Positions 62,692 to 64,000 of a stretch of 64,000 bases of DNA are shown one piece after another. Origin of the DNA: Chitinophaga varians (GTDB lineage: Bacteria; Bacteroidota; Bacteroidia; Chitinophagales; Chitinophagaceae); NCBI RefSeq assembly GCF_012641275.1, contig NZ_JABAIA010000002.1, positions 2,046,001 to 2,110,000 of the forward strand. The letters are read 5' to 3'. The position numbers and the translations under genes are program-made. The notes beneath the pieces are model-generated. The model did not search any database and was not told the DNA's origin. It saw only the letters and a list, made by a program, of their open reading frames with translations. How positions within the stretch are numbered: position 1 is the stretch's first letter; each line of letters begins with the position of its first letter.

Positions 62692-63471
62692 ATGCAGTCA
62701 AAGTTAGTCAAATTAATCATTGTATTCCTGTTGGTACAGGTGTCCCTGATGGCACAGTCCCACAAAGTGTATGTACTGGTGCACGGCGCCTGGCATGGCG
62801 GTTGGTGCTGGCAAAGGGTAAGTGAAAAGCTGAGGACGGACGGTAATATCGTCTATACGCCCACACTCAGCGGTCTGGGTGAACATAACAATCAACCGCA
62901 TGACAGCATTGATCTCAATACTCACATCACGGACATTGTGAACCTGCTCAACATGGAGGACCTTCATGAGGTGGTGCTGGTAGGCCACAGCTACGCCGGC
63001 GTGGTGATTACAGGGGTGGCGGACCGTATCCCGGAAAGAATCAGTAAACTGGTTTACCTCGACGCGGTGCTGGCAGAGAACGGGGAGAGCTGCATATCAG
63101 TACATCCGGAACAGGTCCGGAAAGAGTTTGAGAAAGATGCTTCGCAACATGGCATGCGTAGCTTGTCAGTACGGCCTTCCAGCCTGTTTGGCGTAAGCGA
63201 CCATAAAGACCGGCAGTGGGTGGACAGCCGTCTTACTTTACAGCCTTACCACACTTTTGCCCAACCACTGATGTTACAGCATCCATACGGGAATGGCCTG
63301 CCATTGATCTACATCGCCTGTACCCAGCCACAGCTGCCAGTGCTGCGCCAGTTTGCAGACAAGGCCCGGCAATCTCCCCAATGGAAATATTACGAAATGA
63401 AAACAGGCCATGACGCCATGATCACCCGGCCGAAAGAGCTGGCCAACCTGCTGGTGTCGTTAAGCCGTTAG
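62692..63471 (+). CDS. Secreted alpha/beta-hydrolase (esterase-like)
   Basis: This 259-residue enzyme has an N-terminal signal peptide (MQSKLVKLIIVFLLVQVSLMAQS). The oxyanion loop is VLVHGAWHGGWCWQ. The nucleophile elbow is LVGHSYAGVVITG with Ser100. The catalytic His is probably His240 in MKTGHDAMI. It resembles plant-type MES/salicylate-binding esterases and Bacteroidota homologues. The divergent HxlR regulator suggests induction by a small molecule, so a role in detoxification or ester degradation is plausible. Confidence 0.92.
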   Translation: MQSKLVKLIIVFLLVQVSLMAQSHKVYVLVHGAWHGGWCWQRVSEKLRTDGNIVYTPTLSGLGEHNNQPHDSIDLNTHITDIVNLLNMEDLHEVVLVGHSYAGVVITGVADRIPERISKLVYLDAVLAENGESCISVHPEQVRKEFEKDASQHGMRSLSVRPSSLFGVSDHKDRQWVDSRLTLQPYHTFAQPLMLQHPYGNGLPLIYIACTQPQLPVLRQFADKARQSPQWKYYEMKTGHDAMITRPKELANLLVSLSR

Positions 63472-63540
63472 GGATTTTGGCGGAAGACGTAATGCGCTTA
63501 TATTTGATACACTGTTTTTAACCAATACATTGTACTTATT

Positions 63541-63984
63541 ATGAAGAAATTTTTTGGCGCATGCCTGTTGACCGCCGCCCTTTTTACAGGATATGCCTCC
63601 TATGCGCAACAGCCGGCAGCCAATACACTCCGCGAAGGAAAGCATGATCTTACCCTTCAATGGATCAGCTGGGACCGCCCCGGAAAGGTCATAATTAAAA
63701 AACAAAAAGACGGCACCTATACGGTAAAGGGAGAACAACGTGATGCCAAAAGCGGTGATTTTGTGACCATCGACGGAACGCTTACCGTAGACTCGCCAAA
63801 GGAACTGACCTTTAATGGCATTATCCGCACGCAGTACAGCAATGTCAACGGTGGCAAGGTGTGCGAAAAAAACGGTACCTACCACTTCGTGTCCAAAGGC
63901 GCCAGAAAATACTGGAGGCTCCAGGAAATGGACAACTGTGAAGGCAATAACGTGGTAGATTATGTAGACATCTACTTTAAATAA
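63541..63984 (+). CDS. Secreted protein of unknown function
   Basis: This 147-residue protein has a clear signal peptide (MKKFFGACLLTAALFTGYASYA). The mature part is beta-rich: KHDLTLQWISWDRPGKVIIKKQKDG and KGEQRDAKSGDFVTIDGTLTVDS. There are two Cys in the C-terminal half (VCEKNG and DNCEGN), possibly disulphide-bonded in the periplasm. No family was recognised. It lies 69 bp after the hydrolase gene, close to the window end, and is probably an independent transcript. Confidence 0.75.
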   Translation: MKKFFGACLLTAALFTGYASYAQQPAANTLREGKHDLTLQWISWDRPGKVIIKKQKDGTYTVKGEQRDAKSGDFVTIDGTLTVDSPKELTFNGIIRTQYSNVNGGKVCEKNGTYHFVSKGARKYWRLQEMDNCEGNNVVDYVDIYFK

Positions 63985-64000
63985 TCTCCCTTAAAAAAAA

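Overview
The window looks like a chromosomal segment of a soil-type Bacteroidota, most likely Chitinophaga or a close relative (inference). The signs are an ECF sigma/FecR/SusC/SusD polysaccharide-utilisation locus, GG-leader peptides with Bacteroidota-style lysine-rich leaders, secreted RHS proteins of the DUF6443 type, many AraC/HxlR regulators, and few Shine-Dalgarno-like sites. No rRNA, tRNA, CRISPR array, transposase or replication origin was seen.

Layout. (1) 1-11 kb: an alpha-glycan utilisation locus with a GH97 enzyme (signal peptide cut by the window edge), ECF sigma factor, FecR-like anti-sigma factor, STN-containing SusC transporter, SusD lipoprotein and GH31 enzyme, closed by a terminator. 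(2) 11.2-14.3 kb: a lipase, then a compact unit that looks like an unusual RiPP (ribosomally made, modified peptide) system. It has two precursors with similar 30-residue GG leaders and proline-rich cores, plus one enzyme that fuses a cysteine-less C39-peptidase-like domain to a prolyl-4-hydroxylase-type oxygenase. This is the best candidate for an undescribed system. (3) 14.7-24.1 kb: two large secreted RHS/YD-repeat proteins; the second has a JAMM-like C-terminal domain and a probable immunity gene 2 bases later. (4) 24.2-25.4 kb: a DUF1343/NamZ-type muramidase gene.

(5) 25.5-40.4 kb: two paralogous cytoplasm-made RHS toxins with nearly the same PAAR-like/DUF6531/RHS scaffold but unrelated tips. 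The first tip resembles CD38/ADP-ribosyl cyclase (an NAD-consuming toxin) and the second resembles a deaminase. Each is followed by overlapping or adjacent immunity candidates. Between them lie an HxlR/tandem SnoaL pair, a terpene synthase with a degenerate second metal motif, a Crp-type regulator and a frameshifted NAD-dependent reductase.

(6) 40.4-48.6 kb: a mannoside module with a GntR/UTRA regulator facing an operon of ROK-kinase/mannose-6-phosphate-isomerase fusion, sugar-porter MFS and GH38 alpha-mannosidase. A shared 14-bp near-palindrome lies in front of both the regulator and the operon and is a strong operator candidate. Together the genes would cut mannosides in the periplasm, import mannose, phosphorylate it and convert it to fructose-6-phosphate.

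(7) 48.6-64 kb: ordinary accessory genes. They comprise an acyltransferase, DinB-like protein, aldo/keto reductase, three AraC/HxlR regulators with oxidoreductase or hydrolase partners, a RibD-like reductase, and a Schlafen/AlbA-type protein that seems to have lost its AlbA domain. There are also an FAD monooxygenase, GNAT and FemAB-like transferases, a HAD phosphatase, a sensor-less sigma-54 activator, and small unknown proteins. All functional statements come from reading translations by eye; no database search was run.
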